Shown piece by piece: positions 8,287-14,943 of a stretch of 17,644 nt of DNA. Every line of letters begins with the position of its first letter. Positions within the stretch are counted from its first letter, which is position 1. The notes below the pieces were generated by a model, which did not search any database, was not told the origin of the DNA, and saw only the letters and a program-made list of their open reading frames with translations. Source of the stretch: Cyanobacteria bacterium UBA8803 (GTDB lineage Bacteria > Cyanobacteriota > Cyanobacteriia > Cyanobacteriales > Coleofasciculaceae); contig DNXU01000616.1 in assembly GCA_003505715.1 (NCBI GenBank), forward strand, positions 1 through 17,644. The letters run 5' to 3'. Both the position numbers and the translations under genes were made by a program.

Positions 8287-9129
8287 TTGGTGGCAATTGT
8301 TAGCAGAATTTTGGGATGGTACTTGATTCTAGCTTGGCTGCTGTTGGGGGGTAATGCTCAGGCAGGAGAGTTGGCGGATCGTTTAGTGCAGTATCCAAAT
8401 TGGGATGGTAAACCACCTGTCGCAGTAACGCAGGGCGATCTGCTTTATCCAGATTGGATGAAAGGCACTTGGAACGTTACCAGTACGCTAGTCGAGCAAA
8501 TCGCACCTCTAGCACCACAGCTGGTAACACCCGGTTTTGAAAGCAATCGTCGCTATCTTAATCAGCCAGTGAGTTTTCAGGTACGGTTTCAAACCGCTAG
8601 TCCGCTGCGATCGCCAATTAGCGATCGCTTCTTACCCCTTACCCCTCAAAATCTCCAACGCGATCGCTGGCATGATTCCCCCAGTTCAGCAGTAGTAGCT
8701 GACCGAGAATTTAATGGTTTGAATATTGCTAAAGCTTATTTGGGCGATCGCGCTATCCAATCGGTTCAACTCGATCCCAAATTTCCCAACCGCCAAATTA
8801 CTTTACTGCGATCGGGTCGTCAGCTCATCTCAACTGTAACAGGTCACGGCACCGAGACACCCGATAGCGATCGCTTTATTGCCACAGAAATTACCAACCA
8901 GTTCTTTCGGGGAACATCCCCACCTTACTTTAATCAGGTAGAAACCACAACCGCCTACAAGCGATTGCCATCACCGAATGTGGGAATTAAAGCCTTCCAG
9001 ATCGCAGCTATTTACCTTTCACCTCAAGACCCCGATTATTTTAAAGCCCTGAATCGACCTGTGGCTCTCTATCGCTATCGGCTGGAATTAGAACTAGTGG
9101 ATGGGAGTAGGGTGCCGAAAAATCTCTAG
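8287..9129 (+). CDS. secreted or lumenal DUF6816-like protein
   Basis: The 280-residue product begins with a signal peptide: hydrophobic core in residues 8-21 and a likely cleavage after AQA at residue 26, so it is probably exported to the periplasm or thylakoid lumen. The mature start contains GDLLYPDWMKGTWNVTSTL and APLAPQLVTPGFESNRRYL, which I associate with the cyanobacterial and plastid DUF6816 family; its biochemical role is not known to me. Two adjacent starts exist, TTG 8287 and GTG 8290. AGAGG at 8274-8278 sits 8 bases before TTG, which favours it slightly. Five HIP1 octamers (8607, 8621, 8660, 8744, 8867) make this the most HIP1-dense gene here, so it looks resident. Its stop codon overlaps that of the convergent gene. 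Confidence 0.7.
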   Translation: MVAIVSRILGWYLILAWLLLGGNAQAGELADRLVQYPNWDGKPPVAVTQGDLLYPDWMKGTWNVTSTLVEQIAPLAPQLVTPGFESNRRYLNQPVSFQVRFQTASPLRSPISDRFLPLTPQNLQRDRWHDSPSSAVVADREFNGLNIAKAYLGDRAIQSVQLDPKFPNRQITLLRSGRQLISTVTGHGTETPDSDRFIATEITNQFFRGTSPPYFNQVETTTAYKRLPSPNVGIKAFQIAAIYLSPQDPDYFKALNRPVALYRYRLELELVDGSRVPKNL

Positions 9130-10874
9130 ATTGTGATGAAATTCGACGAGGTGAGAGTCGTGGTATCCACCCCAGTTAGGACGGCTAAAACTTCAGTACC
9201 GAAACGAATCTCATTACCGGAGAACGACAATTGGCTAAAGGTCAAACCGTCAGCCAGACCGATTTTATCGTTGCTCAAAGTGAAGTCATTAATTGTATCA
9301 GTGCCCTCTCCTGCGGCAAACACGAAGATATCCGGACCATTGCCACCAATCAAGATGTCGTTGCCCAGTCCACCTCTCAAGGTGTCAGTGCCATTACCGC
9401 CATTAACTGAGTCGTCACCCACGTTCCCGACTAGCAAATCACTGCCATTGCCACCAATCAAGCTGTCGTTTCCAGCATTGCCAGTGAGAGTATCATTGCC
9501 GTTGCCGCCAGTTTGGAAAGTTCCGACGGCAACAGTAACGGTAGCGCTGCTGCTGCCGCCTTTACCATCGCTGATGCTGTAGTCAAAGCTGGCATTACCG
9601 CTAAAGCCAGTAGTAGGAGTGAAGGTAATAAAGTCATCGGCACTGTTGCTGGCTGTGCCGTTATCGTTGAGGACTGCTGTGCCTCCCGTGGGGTTGCTAA
9701 CACCAGTAATAGTTAAGGGGTCGTTGTTGGCATCGGTGTCGTTGGCGAGTAGGGTAGCAACAGAAATGTTAATCGCTGTGTTTTGACTAGCACTTATTGT
9801 GTCGGCATTGGCGACGGGGGAAGTATTAGTGATGGTGGTGTTGAGCAGCACGCTGACGCTGCTAGAGGATGGGTTAATTGTCGCAATATCGGGTTTGCCA
9901 TCACCGTTGAAGTCTGCCGCTGTCAGGATTAAGGGTGCAGTCCCCACGGCAAAGTTAGTAGCACTGCCAAAGCTGCCGTTGCCCTGCCCTAACAGCACGC
10001 TCACATCGTTGGAGTCAAAGTTCGCCGTCGCCAAGTCTTGAAAGCCATCGCCGTTGAAGTCTGCCACCACTACAGAAGTGGGAGAAAACCCCAACCCTGT
10101 GCCAAAGTTAGCGGCAGCGCTAAAGCTGCCGTTGCCCTGCCCCAACAGCACGCTTAAGTCGTTGGAGTCAGTGTTCGCTGTAACCAAGTCCTGCAAACCA
10201 TCGCCGTTGAAGTCTGCCACTACCACGGAAGAGGGAAAACTCCCTACGGCAAAGTTGGTGGCAGCGCCAAAGCTGCCGTTGCCCTGCCCCAACAGCACGC
10301 TCACATCGTTGGAGATACTGTTTGCTGTTACCAAGTCAAGCTTGCCATCACTGTTGAAGTCTGCCACCGCCACAGATTGAGGATTTAACCCCACAGCAAA
10401 CTCGGTGGCAGCACTAAAGTTGCCGTTCCCTTGCCCCAACAGCACGCTCACGCTGGCAGTGTTATTGTTTGCCGTAACTACATCTTGAAAGCCATCGTCG
10501 TTGAAGTCTCCTACCGCCACGGCAATGGGAAAATTTCCCACGTCAAAGTTAGTGGCAGCGCCAAAGCTGCCGTTCTCTTGCCCCAATAGCACGCTCATGT
10601 TGTTGGAAACACCGTTCGTCACCACCAAATCTTGATTACCATCGCCGTTGAAATCCCCTATAGCCACGGCTCTGGGCCTTCTCCCTACACCAAAGTTGGT
10701 AGCAGCGCTAAAGCTGCCGTTCCCTTGCCCCAATAGCACGCTGACGTTGTTGGTGCCAAAGTTCGCTGTCACCAAGTCTTGAAAGCCATCGCCGTTGAAG
10801 TCCCCCACGGTCAGGGATTGGGGAGTAGACCCTACACTAAAGTTGGTAGCATTACTAAAAGTAGCGTTAGTCAT
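9126..10874 (-). CDS. FG-GAP/VCBS seven-repeat, cadherin-like and RTX calcium-binding protein
   Basis: The 582-residue protein has three parts. Residues 1-345 are seven repeats of about 49 residues, each with a calcium loop of the form DFNGDGxxD and the end SVLLGQGNGSF; seven blades suggest a closed beta-propeller. Residues 353-450 form an Ig or cadherin-like domain (ANDTDANNDPLTITGV, then FTPTTGFSG and SDGKGGSSSATVTV). Residues 456-518 are RTX nonapeptides such as GGNGNDTLTGNAGNDSLIG, followed by the common C-terminal DIFVFAAGEGTDTINDF block. There is no signal peptide; RTX proteins are typically exported by a type I system, so it is probably extracellular. The start is fixed by AGGAG at 10882-10886. 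No HIP1 site occurs in the gene. Adhesion or matrix function is inferred; no enzymatic domain is visible. Confidence 0.87.
   Translation of the reverse strand: MTNATFSNATNFSVGSTPQSLTVGDFNGDGFQDLVTANFGTNNVSVLLGQGNGSFSAATNFGVGRRPRAVAIGDFNGDGNQDLVVTNGVSNNMSVLLGQENGSFGAATNFDVGNFPIAVAVGDFNDDGFQDVVTANNNTASVSVLLGQGNGNFSAATEFAVGLNPQSVAVADFNSDGKLDLVTANSISNDVSVLLGQGNGSFGAATNFAVGSFPSSVVVADFNGDGLQDLVTANTDSNDLSVLLGQGNGSFSAAANFGTGLGFSPTSVVVADFNGDGFQDLATANFDSNDVSVLLGQGNGSFGSATNFAVGTAPLILTAADFNGDGKPDIATINPSSSSVSVLLNTTITNTSPVANADTISASQNTAINISVATLLANDTDANNDPLTITGVSNPTGGTAVLNDNGTASNSADDFITFTPTTGFSGNASFDYSISDGKGGSSSATVTVAVGTFQTGGNGNDTLTGNAGNDSLIGGNGSDLLVGNVGDDSVNGGNGTDTLRGGLGNDILIGGNGPDIFVFAAGEGTDTINDFTLSNDKIGLADGLTFSQLSFSGNEIRFGTEVLAVLTGVDTTTLTSSNFITI
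9840..10874 (-). repeat. seven tandem repeats of 147 bp (one of 153 bp)
   Basis: The marker CCGTTGAAG or a close variant recurs at 9904, 10051, 10204, 10351, 10498, 10645 and 10792. The spacing is 147 bases every time except 153 between 10051 and 10204, where one unit has two extra residues. The units remain similar at DNA level, so repeat number may vary by recombination. Confidence 0.9.
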
Positions 10875-11277
10875 GTGAAAGCTCCTATTGTTTGATTGTT
10901 GATAAAAGTTGAGCTAATTTTCAGAAGCTAACCTGAACTAGCCCACTCTACTCCCTAGAATATTGAATCTGTCAATATATAAAAGTTGAGGAGTTGGAAA
11001 GTGCGATCTGGTTGTGGGGTGTAGAGTGTAGCGAGATAGAGAGGAGCAATGGATGATATGGTTTCGGTTGCTTCAGACCGTACAATTATTGTCAAAAGTT
11101 AATTTTTGATTTATTAATTCATAGTAATTTATTCCTTTTTAAAGATTAATATGTTAATATTTGATGCTAAATTACTAACACTATTTAATTCAATGACCAA
11201 TTTTAAAGTTACAATAAAGTTTATAGTTGACTTTATGAAGTTTTGATAAAGCGCTTGACCCTTCGTAGATCCCTAAG
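10875..11277. other. 403-base A+T-rich divergent intergenic region
   Basis: This gap separates the divergent FG-GAP/RTX and arsS-like genes, so it should hold both promoters. A 12-base direct repeat ATAAAAGTTGAG occurs at 10902-10913 and 10979-10990. A TTGACA lies on the - strand at 10975-10970, with no good -10 at normal spacing. On the + strand TATAGT (11222-11227) and TACAAT (11210-11215) are possible -10 elements for arsS. No convincing gene or RNA is seen; 11100-11230 is extremely A+T-rich. Confidence 0.5.
10882..10886 (-). promoter_or_regulatory. Shine-Dalgarno site of the FG-GAP/RTX gene
   Basis: Read on the - strand this is AGGAG, seven bases before the ATG at 10874-10872. It is one of the clearest ribosome-binding sites in the window and fixes the start of the 582-residue protein, confirming that no signal peptide has been missed upstream. 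Confidence 0.7.
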
Positions 11278-12300
11278 ATGCCCACCATGGTTCAACAAAA
11301 CCTCAAAGAGGACAAAACCGAGAAAACTGTCATACCCTTTAGCAAAAAACTCAATACTCCCTTAACTAAAAATCCCATCACGGTTTTACAAATTAATCTC
11401 GGCAAGCGTTGCAATCTTGTTTGCAATCACTGCCATGTAGAAGCAAGTCCCAAGCGCACAGAAGAACTGACTCCGGAAATTTGCCAGCAGTTGATTGAAC
11501 TGATTCATCGGTTTCCTCAGATTAAGGTTGTTGACCTGACTGGCGGCGCACCTGAAATGAACTATGGGTTTAAACCTTTGGTTGAGGCAGCACGGTCAAC
11601 GGGAAAAACTGTTATTGTCCGGTCAAACTTGACGATTTATTTTGAGCCAGGATTTGAGGATCTGCCAGACTATTTTGCCCAGCACCAGTTAAGGGTTGTT
11701 GCCTCCTTACCTTGCTATCTCGAAGATAATGTCGATAAAATGCGGGGCAAGGGTGTGTATAATAACTCTATTAAGGCAATTCAATGGCTCAATCAATTGG
11801 GTTATGCCACAAATCCTAATTTAATTCTGGATTTGGTGTATAATCCCCAAATGCCACTAACGGAAAAATTTTCTTTAACTCCCGATCAGGTTAAGTTAGA
11901 ACAAGATTACAAACTGTTCCTGAAAGAACATTTTGATATTGATTTCAACAATTTGTTTACAATTACTAACTTGCCAATTGGCCGGACTAAGTTCCATTTG
12001 CAGCGAACTCAGCTATACGCTCCCTATCTGAAGTTTTTAGAGAACAATTTTAATCCGGATACTGTAGACCATTTGATGTGTCGGGATGAACTCTCAATTG
12101 ACTATTTGGGTAATGTCCATGATTGTGATTTTAACCAGATGGAAAATCTCAGGGCTAAATCTCACAGCGGAGAGCAGTTAACCGTTAGAAAACTATTAGA
12201 AGCTGGAACTCTAGACTTAATTCAAGAGATTCCCACAGCATCCTATTGTTACGGTTGCACCGCAGGTTGTGGCTCTAGTTGCGGCGGTGCTTTAGTTTAA
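11278..12300 (+). CDS. arsS: ArsS-type radical SAM protein (arsenosugar biosynthesis family)
   Basis: The 340-residue enzyme has the radical SAM cluster motif C45-x3-C49-x2-C52 (CNLVCNHC) and the SAM-binding LTGGAPEM (87-94). Its C-terminal half is of the DUF3641 type, with further cysteines C268, C283, C324, C327, C331 and C335 in CRDELSIDYLGNVHDCD and CYGCTAGCGSSCGGAL, probably holding an extra Fe-S cluster. This layout is that of ArsS, which in arsenosugar-forming bacteria links a 5'-deoxyadenosyl group to methylated arsenic. Some family members carry selenocysteine near the C-terminal cysteines; here C331 is encoded by TGT. ATG 11278 and in-frame ATG 11287 are both possible. No arsM or other ars gene is present in the window, so the arsenosugar role is inferred. 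A TVP38 gene lies downstream, as I recall for this family. Confidence 0.83.
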   Translation: MPTMVQQNLKEDKTEKTVIPFSKKLNTPLTKNPITVLQINLGKRCNLVCNHCHVEASPKRTEELTPEICQQLIELIHRFPQIKVVDLTGGAPEMNYGFKPLVEAARSTGKTVIVRSNLTIYFEPGFEDLPDYFAQHQLRVVASLPCYLEDNVDKMRGKGVYNNSIKAIQWLNQLGYATNPNLILDLVYNPQMPLTEKFSLTPDQVKLEQDYKLFLKEHFDIDFNNLFTITNLPIGRTKFHLQRTQLYAPYLKFLENNFNPDTVDHLMCRDELSIDYLGNVHDCDFNQMENLRAKSHSGEQLTVRKLLEAGTLDLIQEIPTASYCYGCTAGCGSSCGGALV

Positions 12301-12316
12301 CTGAATGAACAAAATT

Positions 12317-12345
12317 CTAGAGACGTTCCGGGAGAACGCCTCTAG
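12317..12345. repeat. inverted repeat, 12-bp arms
   Basis: CTAGAGACGTTC (12317-12328) and GAACGCCTCTAG (12334-12345) pair with a single mismatch around a five-base loop, 16 bases after the arsS stop. Without a T-run it is not a classical terminator. Its style resembles dispersed cyanobacterial palindromes. Confidence 0.7.
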
Positions 12346-12370
12346 CAACTCAGCTTATTAAATATTGTTC

Positions 12371-12483
12371 CCCCCAGGTTTGGGGGGTTAGGGGGGCAAG
12401 ATCGAAACAAGCCTGTTTTTGTTAGATGCTTTATCTTTTCTTACTCCCCCAGGTTTGGGGGGTTAGGGGGGCGAGATCGAAAC
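12371..12483. repeat. two 38-bp direct repeats separated by 37 bp
   Basis: Copies at 12371-12408 and 12446-12483 differ at one base (A or G at repeat position 28). Each has CCCCCA pairing with TGGGGG over a GGTT loop, then TTAGGGGGG, and ends in GATCGAAAC. G-run intergenic repeats of this style are widespread in cyanobacteria. The runs of six G could form a G-quadruplex or stem. Confidence 0.85.
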
Positions 12484-12659
12484 TATTTCAGGGCGGGTTT
12501 GGCATCAACCTTATCGTCAGCAGTGAAAAGCGATCGCCTGAACCCTCAATGGAAATACCATCCTAATGGCTGGTAAACTCTAGATCTAGTAGTCATGATT
12601 GCTCGTAATACAAGGTAGGGAGGTATTTCTATATAGACAAATTGTCAGCCAGATTCACT

Positions 12660-13322
12660 ATGCTCAACCAATCCCTAAAAAAGCCGCGTTTTTGGTTAGC
12701 GATCGCTCTGGGAGCCTGTATCCTGTTTTGTCTGTTCGGCCCCATGAAAGTCTTATGGGATCGCACTTTCCTTACACAGCAGCTGAATTACTGGGGACAT
12801 TGGGCTGTGTGTGGGTTTATCGTAATTTACACAGTTGCTACCGTATTGGGCATTCCAGGTACTATCCTCACCATTGTTGCTGGGGCTGTCTTTGGTTTAA
12901 TTTGGGGTACGCTTTGGTCGGTAGTGGGAGCAACCCTAGGTGCGATGGGAGCGTTTTGGGTAGCGCGTTACCTGCTGCGAGATTGGACTAAGGGCCAATT
13001 TGGCCGTCATAAGGCATTAGTAAGATTCAATCAAGCAGTAATGCACCAACCCTTAACGTTTGTATTAGCCGTGCGTTTTGCCCCGATCTCTCCGTTTAAT
13101 GTAGTCAATTTCCTATTTGGTCTGACCCCAATTAAGAGTCGCCATTATGCAATCGGCACCTTCTTTGGGATTATGCCAGGGACATTGGCTTATACTTGGT
13201 TGGGAGTAACTGGAGAAGAAGCATTGCGAGGAGGCGAGCGGTTTCCTTTTTTCCTGGCTCTGGGTTTCCTGGCTGTACTTTCATTTTTGCCTTTTTGGGT
13301 CAAGAGGGGAACTTCCCATTGA
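12660..13322 (+). CDS. TVP38/TMEM64 (SNARE-associated/VTT domain) membrane protein
   Basis: From ATG 12660 the product has 220 residues. It has hydrophobic segments at about 11-27, 48-62, 66-90, 91-105, 130-145, 163-182 and 196-213, giving a polytopic inner or thylakoid membrane protein. Family landmarks are GIPGTILTIVAGAVFGLIWG (64-83), RFAPISPFNVVNFLFGL (139-155) and GIMPGTLAYTWLG (170-182), matching the VTT domain of TVP38/TMEM64 and DedA-like proteins, whose eukaryotic members scramble lipids. The function in bacteria is poorly known. TTG 12642 in frame would add MSARFT; ATG is preferred. A HIP1 octamer lies at 12699. Co-occurrence with the arsS-like gene upstream suggests but does not prove a link to metalloid handling; a 359-base repeat-filled spacer separates them. 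Confidence 0.88.
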   Translation: MLNQSLKKPRFWLAIALGACILFCLFGPMKVLWDRTFLTQQLNYWGHWAVCGFIVIYTVATVLGIPGTILTIVAGAVFGLIWGTLWSVVGATLGAMGAFWVARYLLRDWTKGQFGRHKALVRFNQAVMHQPLTFVLAVRFAPISPFNVVNFLFGLTPIKSRHYAIGTFFGIMPGTLAYTWLGVTGEEALRGGERFPFFLALGFLAVLSFLPFWVKRGTSH

Positions 13323-13333
13323 ATATGCCCTAC

Positions 13334-13354
13334 AAAAGGAGGTCTCCTGCTTTT
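13334..13354 (+). terminator. weak candidate terminator after the TVP38 gene
   Basis: AAAAGGA (13334-13340) faces TCCT (13345-13348) and, after a GC bulge, TTTT (13351-13354), 12 bases after the stop codon. The stem is short and bulged, so the call is tentative. Confidence 0.35.
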
Positions 13355-13386
13355 CTAGGGTAAAATCTATCTTGTGTTACATGGTT

Positions 13387-13464
13387 ATGGGTGATGGGTA
13401 ATGGGTAATAGCCTCTAAATTCCTGATCAATCACCAATTACCAATTACCAATCACCAATCACCA
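13387..13464. repeat. short tandem heptamer repeats in inverted arrangement
   Basis: Three ATGGGTR units occupy 13387-13407 and five ATYACCA units occupy 13430-13464. The second set is nearly the reverse complement of the first, with one base different per unit, so a folded structure is possible. Heptameric short tandem repeats of this kind are typical of cyanobacterial intergenic DNA. The whole gap is 13323-13513. Confidence 0.85.
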
Positions 13465-13513
13465 AATATTAACAGCTCTGGGAGAGCCGGGAAGTCTAGG
13501 ATCGTCAAGAATC

Positions 13514-14416
13514 ATGACTCATCACTATCATTCCAAGGTATCTCCTCTCGCACCCATCGTTTTTCAAGCCCAGCGAGAACTTCTTGCTCCCGATCGCTTT
13601 TATCGTCTTTGCCGACAATTTTGCCAGCAATCGAGTCAGAAGCAATTGTACTTTTGCACTCCCCCTCCCCATCTCATCGATCTCAAGAATGGAATTGGCA
13701 CCAATGAGTTGCGAAAATTTTTAGATCGTTTAGCCAACTTAGTGAGATGTAGTGCTGATGAAGGCCATTATGAGGAATTTTATATCAAAAGGGTTTGGAT
13801 TGCGTTAGGGCGGGATGCTAAGACTAGAACAATCCGGAAAAAGGCGATCGCTATTAGCAAAACTCCCCTTTGTGCAAAAGGCATGAAGATTGAGGTCGAA
13901 ATCGCTGGGGCAGGTATGATTGGTCGAGTAGCTCGCCTCAGGATTAATGATGGGCAGGATTTAGCGTTTAAAGCATTTTTCGATCCCGAGTTCGTGTGGC
14001 AGCATGGCCCTTGGGCAGAGATCCCTATCGGTATTCGGCTGAAATATTGTCAGGTGACTAAAGATATGCCAGAATTCTTGTTTGCTAGTCAAGATTGGGC
14101 GGTATGGGAATGGATTTACCCCCATACCAAGCCCCAGTCTAGGCTAGGAGGAATTACTTACGAAGAATTTGCTCAACAAGAGGGTCTAACCAAATTAAAT
14201 CCCTTAAATATAAGTAATTACAATCCTCATTACCTCCGACTCGATCCCGGCGGTATTGCCAAAGAGTATAGAGGAAGACGGCTTCAGGATTTACTCAGGT
14301 CGGTTATCTTTTACTTAAGAAAAGCCCGCCGCGAAGGATTGAAGTCTTTAACTCCCTACCTAAGTCCAAAAATGGCTCGCTATCTGTTATTGAGGTTTGT
14401 GGCTTTGTTTCATTAG
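13514..14416 (+). CDS. unrecognised protein with kinase-like N-lobe features
   Basis: I do not recognise the family of this 300-residue protein. No signal peptide or membrane span is visible. Residues 128-157 read like a protein kinase N-lobe: a glycine-rich loop AGAGMIGRVARL (131-142) and a beta-3 style AFK with K153. A Glu at 169 could be the helix-C partner. Further on, NYNPHYLRLDPGG (235-247) could stand for the catalytic loop and Mg-binding Asp (N237, D244), but HRD and DFG are absent. Residues 1-125 form a separate region with several cysteines (33, 37, 48, 79, 120). The C-terminus is basic and helical. It may be a divergent kinase-like or pseudokinase fold; the alternative is an unrelated conserved hypothetical. 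A HIP1 octamer near 13845 suggests it is resident. ATG 13514 has no strong ribosome-binding site. Confidence 0.6.
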   Translation: MTHHYHSKVSPLAPIVFQAQRELLAPDRFYRLCRQFCQQSSQKQLYFCTPPPHLIDLKNGIGTNELRKFLDRLANLVRCSADEGHYEEFYIKRVWIALGRDAKTRTIRKKAIAISKTPLCAKGMKIEVEIAGAGMIGRVARLRINDGQDLAFKAFFDPEFVWQHGPWAEIPIGIRLKYCQVTKDMPEFLFASQDWAVWEWIYPHTKPQSRLGGITYEEFAQQEGLTKLNPLNISNYNPHYLRLDPGGIAKEYRGRRLQDLLRSVIFYLRKARREGLKSLTPYLSPKMARYLLLRFVALFH

Positions 14417-14471
14417 GGACTTGATATTACACCAGATAGCTAGGAGACCATAACTGATCCAGTACATCAGA

Positions 14472-14505
14472 GCAAGTCGAATTATGTTTTAAAATAACGA
14501 CTCGC
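14472..14505. terminator. weak symmetric stem between convergent genes
   Basis: GCAAGTCG (14472-14479) and CGACTCGC (14498-14505) pair with one mismatch around an A+T-rich centre containing TTTTAAAA. It lies between the convergent genes ending at 14416 and 14526 and could serve both, but neither side has a following T-run. Confidence 0.3.
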
Positions 14506-14525
14506 CCCTTATCCCTCATTGTGCC

Positions 14526-14810
14526 TCATTGTCCCGTTCTAGCTTGCACTGTGGTAGGCTCTAAACTAGATACCGGGGCAGATTGGCTCTCAAACCTAGG
14601 AGTATTGAAGAAACTCTCTCTAGCCAACAGCATGTAGAAGGCGGAGATGACGGCAATAAAGCCCAGCCAGATAATTCCCTTGTCTGATTTGGATTGAGTA
14701 GACTTGGCAAAATCCCGTTTAAAGTCGCAGGATATACACTGGTAGAGGTCTTCCTTGCGCTGTACAACACTTTTTTTGCCACACTTGGGACATTCAATGT
14801 AATCTGACAT
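14526..14810 (-). CDS. small zinc-ribbon protein with one transmembrane helix
   Basis: The 94-residue protein starts MSDYIECPKCGKKSVV and has two CxxC knuckles, C7/C10 and C25/C28, forming a probable zinc ribbon (CPKC then CISC). A single hydrophobic span follows at about 45-63 (GIIWLGFIAVISAFYMLLA), then a polar tail. With the basic segment 31-44 before the span, the ribbon is likely cytoplasmic and the tail outside. The reading frame can be extended upstream to 14921, but AGGAGG at 14822-14817 sits six bases before ATG 14810, which fixes the start. The gene converges on the kinase-like gene and diverges from the STAND gene. Function unknown; such small ribbon proteins are often membrane-anchored accessory or nucleic-acid-binding factors. 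Confidence 0.72.
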   Translation of the reverse strand: MSDYIECPKCGKKSVVQRKEDLYQCISCDFKRDFAKSTQSKSDKGIIWLGFIAVISAFYMLLARESFFNTPRFESQSAPVSSLEPTTVQARTGQ

Positions 14811-14816
14811 CTGGAA

Positions 14817-14822
14817 CCTCCT
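14817..14822 (-). promoter_or_regulatory. Shine-Dalgarno site of the zinc-ribbon gene
   Basis: On the - strand this reads AGGAGG, a full consensus site, six bases before ATG 14810. It decides the start against the longer reading frame from 14921, whose extra 37 residues have no family-like features. Confidence 0.75.
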
Positions 14823-14943
14823 GCAATTAAGATGTGCTTTTTTGGGTTCTGCCGATCCATATCTCCAGTTGAGGTGGGACTTATGCAAGGCTTTCAATGC
14901 TGCTTCCCCCATCTCTAGCATCCTTGATAACCAAGGGTTTTTC

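Larger units (their letters stand above)
12301..12659. other. 359-base intergenic region rich in repeats
   Basis: The gap between arsS and the TVP38 gene holds a 12-bp-arm hairpin (12317-12345), two copies of a 38-bp G-run repeat (12371-12408, 12446-12483) and a HIP1 octamer (12530-12537). No gene is supported. An alternative TTG at 12642 would extend the next gene by six residues. Confidence 0.6.

Noticed and set aside
9133..10380. Several + strand open frames across the FG-GAP/RTX gene
   Set aside because: They are antisense shadows of the tandem repeats; their Pro/Leu/Ser-rich repeated translation reflects repeat DNA, while the - strand frame has clear domains.
11049..11102. 17-codon small ORF with GAGGAG just upstream
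   Set aside because: The GAGGAG is only two bases from the ATG, too close for normal initiation, and the peptide has no recognisable feature.
12371..12483. Minimal CRISPR array (38-bp repeats, 37-bp spacer, GAAAC end)
   Set aside because: Only two units are present, no cas gene is in the window, and the G-run sequence looks like a dispersed intergenic repeat. Kept as a repeat instead.
12599..12991. 130-codon open frame overlapping the TVP38 gene
   Set aside because: It is in a different frame from the clear VTT-domain protein and its translation has no family features.
14811..14921. Upstream extension of the zinc-ribbon gene to 14921
   Set aside because: The consensus AGGAGG six bases before ATG 14810 and the family-like start MSDYIECPKC support the shorter protein.
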